From assembly GCA_963966775.1 (NCBI GenBank), contig CAXAAH010000004.1, positions 1 to 64,000 of the forward strand: a stretch of 64,000 nucleotides of DNA, in the 5' to 3' direction. The position numbers and the translations under genes were made by a program. Below the pieces are notes generated by a model. That model worked only from the letters and a program-made list of their open reading frames with translations. It made no database searches and was not told the origin of the DNA. This document shows, one piece after another, positions 16,427 to 25,694 of this stretch (its first letter is position 1; each line of letters begins with the position of its first letter). Source of the stretch: UBA685 sp002299005. GTDB lineage: Bacteria > Pseudomonadota > Alphaproteobacteria > Puniceispirillales > Puniceispirillaceae.

Positions 16427-17221
16427 ATGGCACAACATATCCAGACATTGCCTTTCACCACAGATGCAGGCATTGGCACCAGCGCACGCTTGGGCATGAT
16501 TATCTTGCAAAGCGACCAGACGGTTGAATATGAAGCCGCCCAGATTATCCATAGCCTATCGGATGATAAGGCTGATAAAAGCGCGGTGGCGCTCTATCAT
16601 ACCCGCATTCCCAATGACCAAGAAGTCACAGAAGACACGTTGCAAGATATGGCCGCCGCATTGCCCGCAAGCGCCTCTCTTATGCCAGAGTCTTTTGGGT
16701 TTGATGCGGTTGGTTATGGCTGCACCTCAGGGTCAACCATCATCGGCGAAGCAGAGGTCGACAGGCTGATTAAGACAGCGCACCCACGCGCCAAAACAAC
16801 CAATCCCATCACCGCTTGCAAGGCCGCTTTGCGCGCGCTGAACATATCTTCATTGGCGCTCATCACCCCCTATGCGATTTCGGTGACACAAGCGATGCAA
16901 GATAATCTGCAAACAGATGGCTTTCAGGTGAAGGCGGTTGCGACCTTTGACCAGTCAGATGATTTCACCGTCGCGCGCATAACATCGCAGTCATTGATGG
17001 AGGCGGTAATGGCCATTGGCACAAGAGATGATTGCGAGGCTGTCTTTATCTCATGCACCAGCCTGCGGGCCTTACCGATTATCGCACGCGCAGAAGCCGC
17101 GCTTGGCAAGCCTGTCTTATCGTCTAATCAAGTGTTTATTTGGCACCTAATGCGCCTTGCAGGCCTGCAAGATAGTGTCGCAAATGCGGGCTGTTTATTT
17201 GATAAACAACTAACTAATTAA
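16427..17221 (+). CDS. Maleate isomerase / Asp-Glu racemase superfamily enzyme (EutA-like)
   Basis: 264 residues from ATG 16427, which has AAGGAGG about nine bases upstream. Two Cys in the expected positions, C99 (GYGCTSGST) and C210 (SCTSLRA), form the two-base catalytic pair of isomerases/racemases; arylmalonate decarboxylases keep only one. The motif after the first Cys and the overall length fit the maleate cis-trans isomerase/EutA branch. It is divergent from the PLP lyase and M24 genes, which resembles the eutA-B-D set of ectoine users, though the PLP enzyme here is of the diaminopropionate type. Substrate unknown. Confidence 0.75.
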   Translation: MAQHIQTLPFTTDAGIGTSARLGMIILQSDQTVEYEAAQIIHSLSDDKADKSAVALYHTRIPNDQEVTEDTLQDMAAALPASASLMPESFGFDAVGYGCTSGSTIIGEAEVDRLIKTAHPRAKTTNPITACKAALRALNISSLALITPYAISVTQAMQDNLQTDGFQVKAVATFDQSDDFTVARITSQSLMEAVMAIGTRDDCEAVFISCTSLRALPIIARAEAALGKPVLSSNQVFIWHLMRLAGLQDSVANAGCLFDKQLTN

Positions 17222-17293
17222 CTAGCCATAAGCCACGCATGCGCCTATCCTATTGTCTGAATTTGAGCGTTTTTTAACCAAAGGGAGGCCATC

Positions 17294-17653
17294 ATGGCAA
17301 AGCTACAAGGGTCATGTCATTGCGGGACTGTGACATATGAGATTGATACAAAAGTCACGATGGGCATTGTATGCGATTGTTCTATTTGCACGCGCAAGGG
17401 TGTGATTATGGGCGCCGCAGAACCAGAAGATTTTACGCTTCTTACAGGCGAAGATAATTTGACGCTTTATCAATTTAATTCAAAAGTGGCCAAGCATTAT
17501 TTCTGTAACACATGCGGTATTTACACCCACCATTACCGCCGCTCAGATGGTCGTCTTGGCTTTAACACAGGCTGTATTGAAGGCTTTGATAAGGCAAGTT
17601 TGGAAGAGATCAAACAAGTACCAGGCTCAACCTTTAGCACTGTCGATGACTAA
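17294..17653 (+). CDS. GFA-family (CENP-V/GFA) zinc protein
   Basis: 119 residues with the zinc Cys sets of the glutathione-dependent formaldehyde-activating/CENP-V fold: CHCGTV near residue 8, CDCSIC near 31 and CNTCGIYTHH near 78. GAGG sits before the ATG. The family is widespread, and most members have no proven activity; only a few act on S-hydroxymethylglutathione. Its stop codon abuts the convergent sterol-desaturase-family stop with no base between. Confidence 0.85.
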   Translation: MAKLQGSCHCGTVTYEIDTKVTMGIVCDCSICTRKGVIMGAAEPEDFTLLTGEDNLTLYQFNSKVAKHYFCNTCGIYTHHYRRSDGRLGFNTGCIEGFDKASLEEIKQVPGSTFSTVDD

Positions 17654-18679
17654 TTAGCCTCTCATCTTGGATAAAAGGGATCTCTTGCGCTCTTTAAAGG
17701 CCGCGTGAGATTCCTTTGTCCCATTATGGAATGAGCCGAACCATTTATCCCACGGCATTTCCAAATTCCCATAATTACAATCAAAATAGCGATGATGCAT
17801 TTGGTGATGAAATGTCCCCAAAGCAAGGTGCTTTTTATCGCCCAACAGCACCGCCTCATAGCCTGTATGAGATGTCGCGGCGGTCAATGATTGATGTTGC
17901 ATATGAAACAAAATATGGAACGGGCTCGAAGGGATAATAAAATGAATCAGGATAGATGAGAAAAACAACAAATGCTCAACAGGGTGCATAGAGAGACCTG
18001 ACCACGGGCCGACATTGGTATTCCTGTGATGCAACGCATGCGCCAGCCTATATAAAGGCCCCCAATGAAGCGCGCGATGCACCCAATAAAAATGAAACGA
18101 AATCCATAAGGGCGTCGCAAATATAAGGGCGATGAATAACAGCTTATTATCCGCAAATGCCATCACAGGCGCAAAGCCATTGGCCATAGCCCAAAACAGC
18201 AAAACCTCATAAGCGGTCCAAACCGTCACACCGCTTGCCAAACTCCAAAAGACATTATCACCAAGCTGACTGCCAAACGTAAACTGCCCTGATTGCGCGC
18301 GCAGATCACGGCTATCATAGCGCAAATCATCCTTTTGCTTTTTGAAGCTGTAAAAATACAGATGCAACAAGCCAGCGACGGCGATCATTAGCCCCAAATT
18401 ACGCGCATATAGGCCCGTAACCCAGCCTATTTGCAGCTCTGCCATGACGGCTAATTCAGGTTGAAAATACAGAAATGATACAGTGCTGATAAGCACCAAT
18501 AAAGAGCGTTCAGTGACAAATAACCATTGCCGATAGCTCCAGCGAATCATCTGAGATAGGGAGGGCTTTTTGGTGAAATAAGGCGCGGTCTTTATTGGCA
18601 CATCTGGGCGATAATGCCACATGCGCTCAAAGGCAGAGATAGGGGCATCTTGCCTTTGAGTCTCGTCATCCTGTGCCAT
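17654..18679 (-). CDS. Sterol desaturase / fatty acid hydroxylase superfamily membrane di-iron enzyme
   Basis: 341 residues with several membrane segments and the His clusters of the family: HFYWVHRALHW, HALHHRNTN and FHHQMHHRYFD, plus a nearby HPVEHLLFF. These bind a di-iron centre for O2-dependent hydroxylation or desaturation of a lipid. AGGGGG lies before the ATG. The substrate (hopanoid, carotenoid, fatty acid or alkylglycerol) cannot be deduced, and the neighbours do not help. Confidence 0.85.
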   Translation of the reverse strand: MAQDDETQRQDAPISAFERMWHYRPDVPIKTAPYFTKKPSLSQMIRWSYRQWLFVTERSLLVLISTVSFLYFQPELAVMAELQIGWVTGLYARNLGLMIAVAGLLHLYFYSFKKQKDDLRYDSRDLRAQSGQFTFGSQLGDNVFWSLASGVTVWTAYEVLLFWAMANGFAPVMAFADNKLLFIALIFATPLWISFHFYWVHRALHWGPLYRLAHALHHRNTNVGPWSGLSMHPVEHLLFFSSILIHFIIPSSPFHILFHMQHQSLTAATSHTGYEAVLLGDKKHLALGTFHHQMHHRYFDCNYGNLEMPWDKWFGSFHNGTKESHAAFKERKRSLLSKMRG

Positions 18680-18771
18680 ATTGACCCCCTTGTTTCATCA
18701 ATCCTCTCTTGGAGCCTAGGCCGCAATTTTAATAAAGCCCAGACTTTTTATAAAGCGAAGCAGCTTTATCG

Positions 18772-19755
18772 CTAGCCAGCTGATTTTGGGATATGATGAT
18801 TTGTTAAATATACCTGCCAGAGATGGTCAGGCAGAAGGCGCGCGCCTGCCATGACAAGCATGGTGATAAGCACCGATATCACCAGCCGCACAAATAAGAT
18901 GACAAAGAGGCTTGGCCCCAAAATTAGCACAATCGCGGTATCTTCAATGACCGAATGGATGAGGTTCACAAAGCACACCACCCCAAACACATCACGCTTG
19001 CAAATCGTGCCTGTGGCGACATCCTTCATCAACAAGCCACTGCCAAAACTAAGGCCAAGCGTCACACCGACAATGGCGATGGTTGAGGCACGATCGCCAA
19101 TGCCCATCACGCGCAAAACAGGGCGCAACAGCCATGTCATAAAGCGCTCAACCCCCAATAGGCGCAACAGCTCAAGCCCTGCCACAAGCACGATGATGAC
19201 AAGTTGAATGGCCAAAATCGCGCCAATTTGCGCCATCACCCAAGCCCCAAGGCTGGCATCACCTGTTTGCAAGCCTGATAATTGCAATAAATTGACAGGC
19301 GCAGGCGCGCTATACCAGCCCGTAATCGCAAAGATTTTTGCCAGTAAAATGCCTGATAGAAACGCGGTTAGGACACGCAAGCTGACGATAAACCATAATT
19401 GCACCCCGACGCGCCGTGATACCATCGCTTCGAGCGGCAACCCATGAGTGAAGAGCATGAAGAGAGCCACAATCGACATCTGCCCAACCGTCAAATTTGC
19501 AATCTCAGCTACACTCGTTGCCACAATGATTCCCGCATAAGGGTTCGTCAGCAGCGTTGTGACAAGCACAATCGCCATAGAAGCTGGTAAATCCATCGCG
19601 CTCATCAAGGGGGCAAAAAGCGCGACAAGCAAGTCATCAGCGCCCATCTCTTGTGCGATTTTCACAATGATTATGGTCGGTATCATAATCCGAAAAAGCG
19701 CCAGTGAGACTGTCACTATATCTTTGCTAACCTTCTGAAAATCATAGATAAACAT
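18772..19755 (-). CDS. Nucleoside-recognition (Gate) domain membrane protein
   Basis: 327 residues, about nine to ten membrane helices in two similar halves, with the TNPYAGIIVATSVAE and SVIEDTAIVL motifs typical of nucleoside-recognition/Gate domain proteins related to SpmA/B and nucleoside transporters. The role is probably transport, but the substrate is unknown. It is followed leftward after 92 bases by the sterol-desaturase-family gene. A weak ATAAAGC hairpin lies at 18750-18769 without a T-run, so termination there is doubtful. Confidence 0.78.
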   Translation of the reverse strand: MFIYDFQKVSKDIVTVSLALFRIMIPTIIIVKIAQEMGADDLLVALFAPLMSAMDLPASMAIVLVTTLLTNPYAGIIVATSVAEIANLTVGQMSIVALFMLFTHGLPLEAMVSRRVGVQLWFIVSLRVLTAFLSGILLAKIFAITGWYSAPAPVNLLQLSGLQTGDASLGAWVMAQIGAILAIQLVIIVLVAGLELLRLLGVERFMTWLLRPVLRVMGIGDRASTIAIVGVTLGLSFGSGLLMKDVATGTICKRDVFGVVCFVNLIHSVIEDTAIVLILGPSLFVILFVRLVISVLITMLVMAGARLLPDHLWQVYLTNHHIPKSAG

Positions 19756-19987
19756 ACGTTTTTCTCTTCAATGAAACAACCTAAACTGACCCTTGGTCAC
19801 CCCTTATAACGCACATATAAGCGGTCTCATAGCTACTAGTTTCATGTCACAAAATCTTCCCGATTACGCACCAATAACACAAACCTCAGATTGATCGTAT
19901 ATTTCAACTTACACCCGATTGATTGCATAATATTATAAATTGTGCCATTTTTGCCCATAGATTTAACCTATGATGCGTGTTCGTGTG

Positions 19988-20257
19988 ATGAATAAAAGAC
20001 AATTTAGGCTCGCAATTCTGGCGGCAGGTGCCTTTGCCTCTCGCCATCTGACAAACACAGATGTCACACAAGGCTTAGAAGGCGCGTCTAAGACAAAAGT
20101 TCTGTCTGATCGCAACACAGATTATTATGGTGAAGTGGGTGTTGGCTTTGTGAATATCGAAGATGATGGTGATGAGCTTCGCTTGCTGAGTAAGGCGAAA
20201 TTTTCAGATAAGCTGAATGAATATTCGGCCTCTCTAGATTATGGCATGAAGTTCTAA
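19988..20257 (+). CDS. Short outer-membrane β-barrel-like protein or remnant
   Basis: 89 residues; no family recognised. The N terminus (NKRQFRLAILAAGAFAS) resembles a signal peptide. The last 35 residues have alternating hydrophobic strands and end in YGMKF, the C-terminal Phe signature of BAM-assembled outer-membrane proteins. This is too short for a barrel, so it may be an internally deleted porin or autotransporter remnant, or a subunit. A strong terminator 57 bases downstream argues that it is a transcription unit. An earlier ATG at 19970 is possible. Confidence 0.45.
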   Translation: MNKRQFRLAILAAGAFASRHLTNTDVTQGLEGASKTKVLSDRNTDYYGEVGVGFVNIEDDGDELRLLSKAKFSDKLNEYSASLDYGMKF

Positions 20258-20314
20258 AGCGGCGTTTATTGCCAAGATTTGCTAGACAATTCATGCGAAT
20301 TAAGGCTCTTCTAT

Positions 20315-20338
20315 GAGGTGAAACCTTCACCTCTTTTT
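20315..20338 (+). terminator. Rho-independent terminator
   Basis: A perfect 8-bp stem GAGGTGAA / TTCACCTC with a 3-base loop is followed by five T. It lies between the small outer-membrane-like gene and the MFS gene, only 19 bases before the MFS ATG, so it could also act as an attenuator for that gene. Confidence 0.85.
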
Positions 20339-20357
20339 GCCAAAGCACGGCCGCCTG

Positions 20358-21569
20358 ATGTCATCACCTAAATCACCTGTCCAGCCTGTTTCTGCCCAGC
20401 CTGTTCCTGTCCATTTTCTGGGCATCTCACAGATTATGGGCTATGGCTTTTTATTCTATGCCTTTGCCTTATTGCGTGATCCGCTTGCCGCTCATTTGGG
20501 CATCGCACCAGCCATTGTGCTATCAGCTGTGAGTGGCTCCCTGCTTATCCAAGGGTTTTTATCTTATATCGTCGGCAGATGGGCTGACCAATATGGCGGC
20601 TTGCATGTCCTTGCTTGCGGCTTTCTTATTGGCGCGTGCGGCATAGCTGGCCTTGCGTTTGTTGGCTCACTTATCGCCATGTGTCTGTGCTTTTTACTGA
20701 TTGGCATTGCGATTGCTATGGCCACATATGAGGTCGCCTTTAGCGCTGTGGTGCAATTAGATGAAGCACGAAGTCGCTGGCTTATCTCGGTCGTAAGCTT
20801 CTATGGCGGCATCGCAAGCTCTGTTGCATGGCTTCTATTACAGCCGCTTTTATCGACCTATGGCTTCCGCACTGCCTGCTTTGTCTCGGCCAGCCTGCTG
20901 GCGATAACCGCCTGTTTTGCCTTTTACCATTCAGCCAAGCACCAGCGCACAGGCACCAAAAAAGAGGCGATGGCCCCCTTTCGCTTTGCCGCGCTAAATG
21001 CCATTGAAAAACGGGCCTTAATCATTCTCGCCTCTGCTAGCGGGATGGAATATTTCACCTTTGCCGCCACCGCGCTTTTCTGGATTACCTGGTTTACAGA
21101 TCTATTTGGTGATATCAGCACGGCTGTCTGGCTAGCGGCTATTTATGGGCCGTTTCAAGTTGTCGGACGCCTGATTGAAATGCGCCTTGCATCGCGCATT
21201 GATGCCCGTATCACAGGGCTAATGGCCGCCTGCTTGACGCCCTTTACCCTATATCTTGCGCAATTTGCTGATATCAGCATCGCGATTATCACAATGGCTC
21301 TATTTGGCATTGGGCACGGGATATTGACTGTCACTTTCGGCTTTGTGACAAACCTGTATTTCCGCGCATCTGTCTATGGCAGAGCCAAAGGCGTTATCGC
21401 CGCACCGCGGGCTGTTGGCATGGCGATAGGCCCGCTTGCCGCAGGCCTTATCTATAGCACGGCACCTGCCTATTTCATGCCAAGCTTTATTGCCTCTTCC
21501 ACATTCGTGGTGATACTCATCGCCCTATTATTACGCCTTGAGCCGACAAATAAAATTCATCAAGCTTAA
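20358..21569 (+). CDS. MFS transporter
   Basis: 403 residues, about 12 membrane helices, with the MFS loop 2-3 motif GRWADQYGG after the second helix. The first helix is preceded by a Pro/Val-rich cytoplasmic tail. The ATG at 20358 is chosen; the TTG 21 bases earlier lies in the terminator T-run. The substrate cannot be told; the fold resembles small organic-acid (OFA/MCT-like) porters. Its stop is five bases from the convergent flavoprotein stop. Confidence 0.85.
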   Translation: MSSPKSPVQPVSAQPVPVHFLGISQIMGYGFLFYAFALLRDPLAAHLGIAPAIVLSAVSGSLLIQGFLSYIVGRWADQYGGLHVLACGFLIGACGIAGLAFVGSLIAMCLCFLLIGIAIAMATYEVAFSAVVQLDEARSRWLISVVSFYGGIASSVAWLLLQPLLSTYGFRTACFVSASLLAITACFAFYHSAKHQRTGTKKEAMAPFRFAALNAIEKRALIILASASGMEYFTFAATALFWITWFTDLFGDISTAVWLAAIYGPFQVVGRLIEMRLASRIDARITGLMAACLTPFTLYLAQFADISIAIITMALFGIGHGILTVTFGFVTNLYFRASVYGRAKGVIAAPRAVGMAIGPLAAGLIYSTAPAYFMPSFIASSTFVVILIALLLRLEPTNKIHQA

Positions 21570-21574
21570 GCGTA

Positions 21575-23983
21575 TTATTGCCCCTTAACACGCGCATTGG
21601 TGGGATCATAGAGCGCCTCTTCTAGATGCTCAGCGGCAAAACTTTCTCCCAAAATACCAACCTGCAAATTAGTGAGATTTGCCTCTGCTTTAACAAAGCC
21701 ATAAGCGATGGTTGCGTCCACGCGTGGCCCATGACCGCCTGAGGTGACAGAGCCGATTTGCACGGTGCCATCAAAGATAGGATCACCGCCATGCGGAGCG
21801 GCATGATCTGCCTCAATACGCATCGTAATAAAGCGCCAATTGACCGCCCTTTGTGCCAGCGCATCACGGCCGATAAAATCGCCCTTACCCATCTTCACAA
21901 ACATATCTAGGCCAGATTCAATTGGTGAAAATTCAACCATCAAATCAGACTTCCAATGGCGATAGCCTTTCTCAAGACGCATCGCCTCTGCGGCATAAAG
22001 GCCAAATGGCTTAAGCTGATAATCCTTGCCCCCCGCCATTAATGTCTGCCACGCCAAATAGAGCGCTTCGCAAGGGATATGAATCTCAAAGGCAAGCTCA
22101 CCTGAGAAGCTCACCGCCATCGCATAGGCTCTTGCATGGCCGATTGTGATCTCTTTGCCACGCATCCAAGGCAAGCCGTCTGAAGAGAGATCATCACGCG
22201 GACATAAAGACGCCAGCAAAGCGCGAGATTGCGGGCCAGCTAGCACCAAAATCGCATGTGAATTTGTTAGATTCTCAAGCACCACAGAGCCATCTTTTGG
22301 CAGATGCGCTGTTAGCCAATCCCAATCATGACGCTCCGCCGCCGCCGCACAGCCGAACCAATAATGCCCTTCATCAATCTTAGCAATTGTCGCCTCACTC
22401 AAGACCGAGCCTGCCTCATTCAGCAAGTAGCATAAAGAGACCTTGCCCACAGATTTTGGCACCGTAGAACAGGTCAGCCTGTTCAAAAATGCTTCTGCCC
22501 CCGCCCCTGTGACGGCGATACGGCCAAAGCCGTTCACCTCCATCACGCCGACATGTTCTGCCAGATGCTTAACCTCTGCCGCCACAACATCTTTGGTTGC
22601 CTGATAGCGATAGGATGGCACATGTTCAAAATCATCGGACGGCTTAAAGAACGTCGCACGCTCCCAGCCATTGACCACGCCAAATTCAGCCCCCATCCCT
22701 TCAAGCACAGGATAAAGCGATGTGGTCTTTGCCAGACGGCCCGCGGGTCTTTCTTCATGAGGCATATGGTAATGGAACTCATGCTGATAATCTTCGATAG
22801 ATTTCAGCAAGGTGAACTCTGTATTCGCATGTTGGGTAAAGCGGCGCGGATCTAGGAACCAGCTTTCCCATTCTGTTTGCCCTTCGACAATCCATTCAGC
22901 CAACATCTTGCCATGGCCGCCGCCCTCGCCAATGCCTGCACGAAGACCGGTGATACAAAAGGCATTCCGCATTCCAGGGATAGGCCCCACAAGCGGCATC
23001 CCATCAGGCGTATAGGTAATCGGCCCGTTCACCACCGTATGAATACCTGTCTCAGTTAACGCTGGCAGACGCTCAAAAATGCCTTCCATATTATCAAGGC
23101 ATCTATCAAGGTCATTCGGGCATAGCGCCATCGTGAAGCTAGGGTCAATCCCGTCCATGCCGAATGATTTACACGCCTGCTCATAAACACCGACAAGCAG
23201 GCCGTTTTTCTCTTGGCGCGAATAAAAATCATCCCCCGGATCACGGATAATCGGCACGCGCTCTTCCATCTCTTCAAGCTCTTTGATGGGATCGGTCAGA
23301 AAATACATATGTTCCATAGAGATAACAGGATGTTCAACCCCCATCATCTTGCCAATCTCATTCGCGCGATAGCCGCCCGCATTGACGATGATCTCAGCGC
23401 GAATCTCGCCTTTTTCCGTTGACACAATCCACTCACCATTTGGCTGTTGCGAAAGGCCTGTCACAGGGTTAAAGCGCACAATCTCAGCCCCCGCCGCACG
23501 CGCCCGTCGTGCCAGCGCTTGTGTTAGTTGCGACGGGTCAATATCCCCATCAAGCGGATCCCACCAAGCACCCAATAGCCCATGAGATTCCATTAATTTA
23601 TGACGACGTCCTGCTTCTTCGCCGTCAATCAATTCAAAATCAATGCCAACACCCTTGGCCATCTGAATATAATGGCGATAAATATCCATCTGATCTTCTG
23701 TATGTGCCAGACGCATGCCACCGGTGATGTGGTAATTAATCGGAAATTCAGGATCTTCTGCCAATTCACGATACAGATCAATCGAATGGCGTTTCAGCGC
23801 GACAAAGGTTTGATTGCCGCCAAATTGCGTGACTTGCGCCGCCGCATGCCATGTTGACCCAGAGGTTAATTCATCACGCTCTATCAGCATGACATCTGTC
23901 CAGCCCATCTTGGTTAGATGATACAACGCTGAACAGCCTGCGATACCGCCGCCAATAATGACCACTCTAGCTTGATTACGCAT
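21575..23983 (-). CDS. Dimethylglycine/sarcosine dehydrogenase-type FAD enzyme fused to GcvT domain
   Basis: 802 residues. The N-terminal DAO-type FAD domain has VVIIGGGIAGCSALYHL (7-23) and SGSTWHAAAQVTQFG, where the His is the usual covalent-FAD site. FAO-type linker and GcvT/folate-binding domains follow from about residue 430 to the end (ERATFFKPSDDF, GPQSRALL, MRLEKGYRHW). Such enzymes oxidatively demethylate N-methylated glycines and pass C1 to tetrahydrofolate. RBS AGGGGAAG precedes the ATG. It is divergent from an MttB-family gene 154 bases away, which suggests stepwise demethylation of a methylated amine such as betaine. Precise substrate not determined. Confidence 0.88.
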   Translation of the reverse strand: MRNQARVVIIGGGIAGCSALYHLTKMGWTDVMLIERDELTSGSTWHAAAQVTQFGGNQTFVALKRHSIDLYRELAEDPEFPINYHITGGMRLAHTEDQMDIYRHYIQMAKGVGIDFELIDGEEAGRRHKLMESHGLLGAWWDPLDGDIDPSQLTQALARRARAAGAEIVRFNPVTGLSQQPNGEWIVSTEKGEIRAEIIVNAGGYRANEIGKMMGVEHPVISMEHMYFLTDPIKELEEMEERVPIIRDPGDDFYSRQEKNGLLVGVYEQACKSFGMDGIDPSFTMALCPNDLDRCLDNMEGIFERLPALTETGIHTVVNGPITYTPDGMPLVGPIPGMRNAFCITGLRAGIGEGGGHGKMLAEWIVEGQTEWESWFLDPRRFTQHANTEFTLLKSIEDYQHEFHYHMPHEERPAGRLAKTTSLYPVLEGMGAEFGVVNGWERATFFKPSDDFEHVPSYRYQATKDVVAAEVKHLAEHVGVMEVNGFGRIAVTGAGAEAFLNRLTCSTVPKSVGKVSLCYLLNEAGSVLSEATIAKIDEGHYWFGCAAAAERHDWDWLTAHLPKDGSVVLENLTNSHAILVLAGPQSRALLASLCPRDDLSSDGLPWMRGKEITIGHARAYAMAVSFSGELAFEIHIPCEALYLAWQTLMAGGKDYQLKPFGLYAAEAMRLEKGYRHWKSDLMVEFSPIESGLDMFVKMGKGDFIGRDALAQRAVNWRFITMRIEADHAAPHGGDPIFDGTVQIGSVTSGGHGPRVDATIAYGFVKAEANLTNLQVGILGESFAAEHLEEALYDPTNARVKGQ

Positions 23984-24137
23984 TGACCCACTTCCCCTTT
24001 TGTCAAATTTCCATCAATAACGTCTAATGCGCCTAGCCTCAATTGGCAAATAGAAAATCCTGTTTGATTAAAGGCCTATTTTCAGTCAATGATAGACAGG
24101 GAAAAACCTTTGGGGAAATGGTGACAGGATTATCAAT

Positions 24138-25694
24138 GTGGATGGCTTAATTTCTGAAAATCGAAGAGGCGCAGGGCGCGCCGCACGGCATAAGCAACGC
24201 CAGACAAAAGGCGCGATAGCCCATCCTTGCCCACCCGGTCAAATTGGGGGCGCTTATCGGCCACTTGATGATAGCGGCCTCAAAGACATCATCGAGACCG
24301 CCTATCGTCTCCTCGCCGAGATTGGCCTTGGCGAAGTGCCAGACGAATTGCAAGAATTGGCGCTTGCCAAAGGTGCGACGCTCAATGATGCTGGCAGATT
24401 ATGCTATAGCCGCGCGATGATAGAAGATGTCATCGATAAGGCGCCGAAACAATTTATGCTCTATGGGCGTGATACCCGCCATGATATCGAAATTGGCGGC
24501 GATAAGGTCTATTATGGCACAGGCGGTGCCGCGGTTCAGACCTTCGATAGCCAAAGCGGTCTCTATCGTGCCTCTACTTTGCATGATTTATATGAATTCA
24601 CGCGCTTGGCCGATCAAATGGATAATATCAGCTGGTTCACGCGCATTTGTGTGGCCACTGATGTGCCTGATATTTTTGAACTTGATATCAACACTATCTA
24701 CGCGCTTATCGCTGGCACGACAAAGCCTGTTGGCACAAGCTTTACCCTTGGCTCTGCGGTTGCCCCTGCGATTGAGATGTTTGACCATGCGATGGGCGGG
24801 CCCGGCAGCTTTCACAAAAGACCTTGCTGCAAGGTGCATATCAGCCCTATCATCTCACCCCTTAAATATGGCGAAGATGCCTTTGATGTTGCCAAGGCGG
24901 CGATTGATAATAACATGGTGATCAATGCGATTATTGCCGCACAATCAGGGGCCACCGCGCCTGCGCCACTTGCCGGCATGTTGGCACAGACCACGGCAGA
25001 GACATTGGCGGCTCTGATGATGGTCAATGTGATTAAGCCCGGCCATCCTATGATCTTTTCAAACTGGCCCTTTGTGGTTGATTTACGCACGGGTTCATTT
25101 TCAGGCTCAGGCGGCGAGATATCAGTGCTTAATGCGGCCGCCGCGCAAATATCAAATGAACTTGGCCTTGTGAGCGGCGTTGCCAGCTCCATGGCAGATG
25201 CCAAAGCCATTGATGCACAGATGGGCGTCGAGAAAGGCATCTCGTCACTTGCCGCAGGGCTGGCAGGGGCTAATATGATTTATGAATCAGCTGGCATGAT
25301 GGCAAGCCTGCTTGGCGCGTCATTTGAGGCGATGATCCTCGATAATGAAATGCTGGCACTAAACCAGCGCACCATTCGCGGTGTTGAGGTCACAAACGAG
25401 ACACTTGGCTTTGAGGCTATCCGCAACGCTGTCTATGGGGATGGTCACTTTCTTGGCGGCGATCATACAATGGATGCGATGTTGCGCGACTATTATTACC
25501 CCCAGCTTGCCAATCGTGACAGCCCCACAATCTGGGAAGAGACAGGCGCACAAGACGCGTTTCAATCAGCCCAAAAGCACCTCGCCCACCTTCAAGCAGA
25601 ACCGCGAGATACCTATCTCTCGCAAAAGGCAGATCGCATGATAAGAGATAAGTTTAACATCCTATTAGACCATGCGGCTGTCTATCGACCATGA
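24138..25694 (+). CDS. MttB-family (trimethylamine/betaine) methyltransferase, non-pyrrolysine type
   Basis: 518 residues from GTG 24138; the start RRGAGRAARHKQ is typical of the family. TIM-barrel features include YYGTGGAAVQTFD, TKPVGTSFTLGS and the C-terminal FLGGDHTMDAMLRDYYYP. There is no in-frame amber codon, so it is of the non-pyrrolysine kind, some of which demethylate glycine betaine or other quaternary amines onto a corrinoid protein. No corrinoid protein or activase is in the window. Its stop overlaps the pseudouridine-kinase start by four bases, an unusual coupling, while the DMGDH-like gene is divergent. Substrate inferred only as a methylated amine. Confidence 0.85.
   Translation: MDGLISENRRGAGRAARHKQRQTKGAIAHPCPPGQIGGAYRPLDDSGLKDIIETAYRLLAEIGLGEVPDELQELALAKGATLNDAGRLCYSRAMIEDVIDKAPKQFMLYGRDTRHDIEIGGDKVYYGTGGAAVQTFDSQSGLYRASTLHDLYEFTRLADQMDNISWFTRICVATDVPDIFELDINTIYALIAGTTKPVGTSFTLGSAVAPAIEMFDHAMGGPGSFHKRPCCKVHISPIISPLKYGEDAFDVAKAAIDNNMVINAIIAAQSGATAPAPLAGMLAQTTAETLAALMMVNVIKPGHPMIFSNWPFVVDLRTGSFSGSGGEISVLNAAAAQISNELGLVSGVASSMADAKAIDAQMGVEKGISSLAAGLAGANMIYESAGMMASLLGASFEAMILDNEMLALNQRTIRGVEVTNETLGFEAIRNAVYGDGHFLGGDHTMDAMLRDYYYPQLANRDSPTIWEETGAQDAFQSAQKHLAHLQAEPRDTYLSQKADRMIRDKFNILLDHAAVYRP

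Noticed and set aside
18750..18769. ATAAAGC/GCTTTAT hairpin as terminator of the Gate-domain gene
   Set aside because: Seven weak base pairs and no T-run; left as a remark only.
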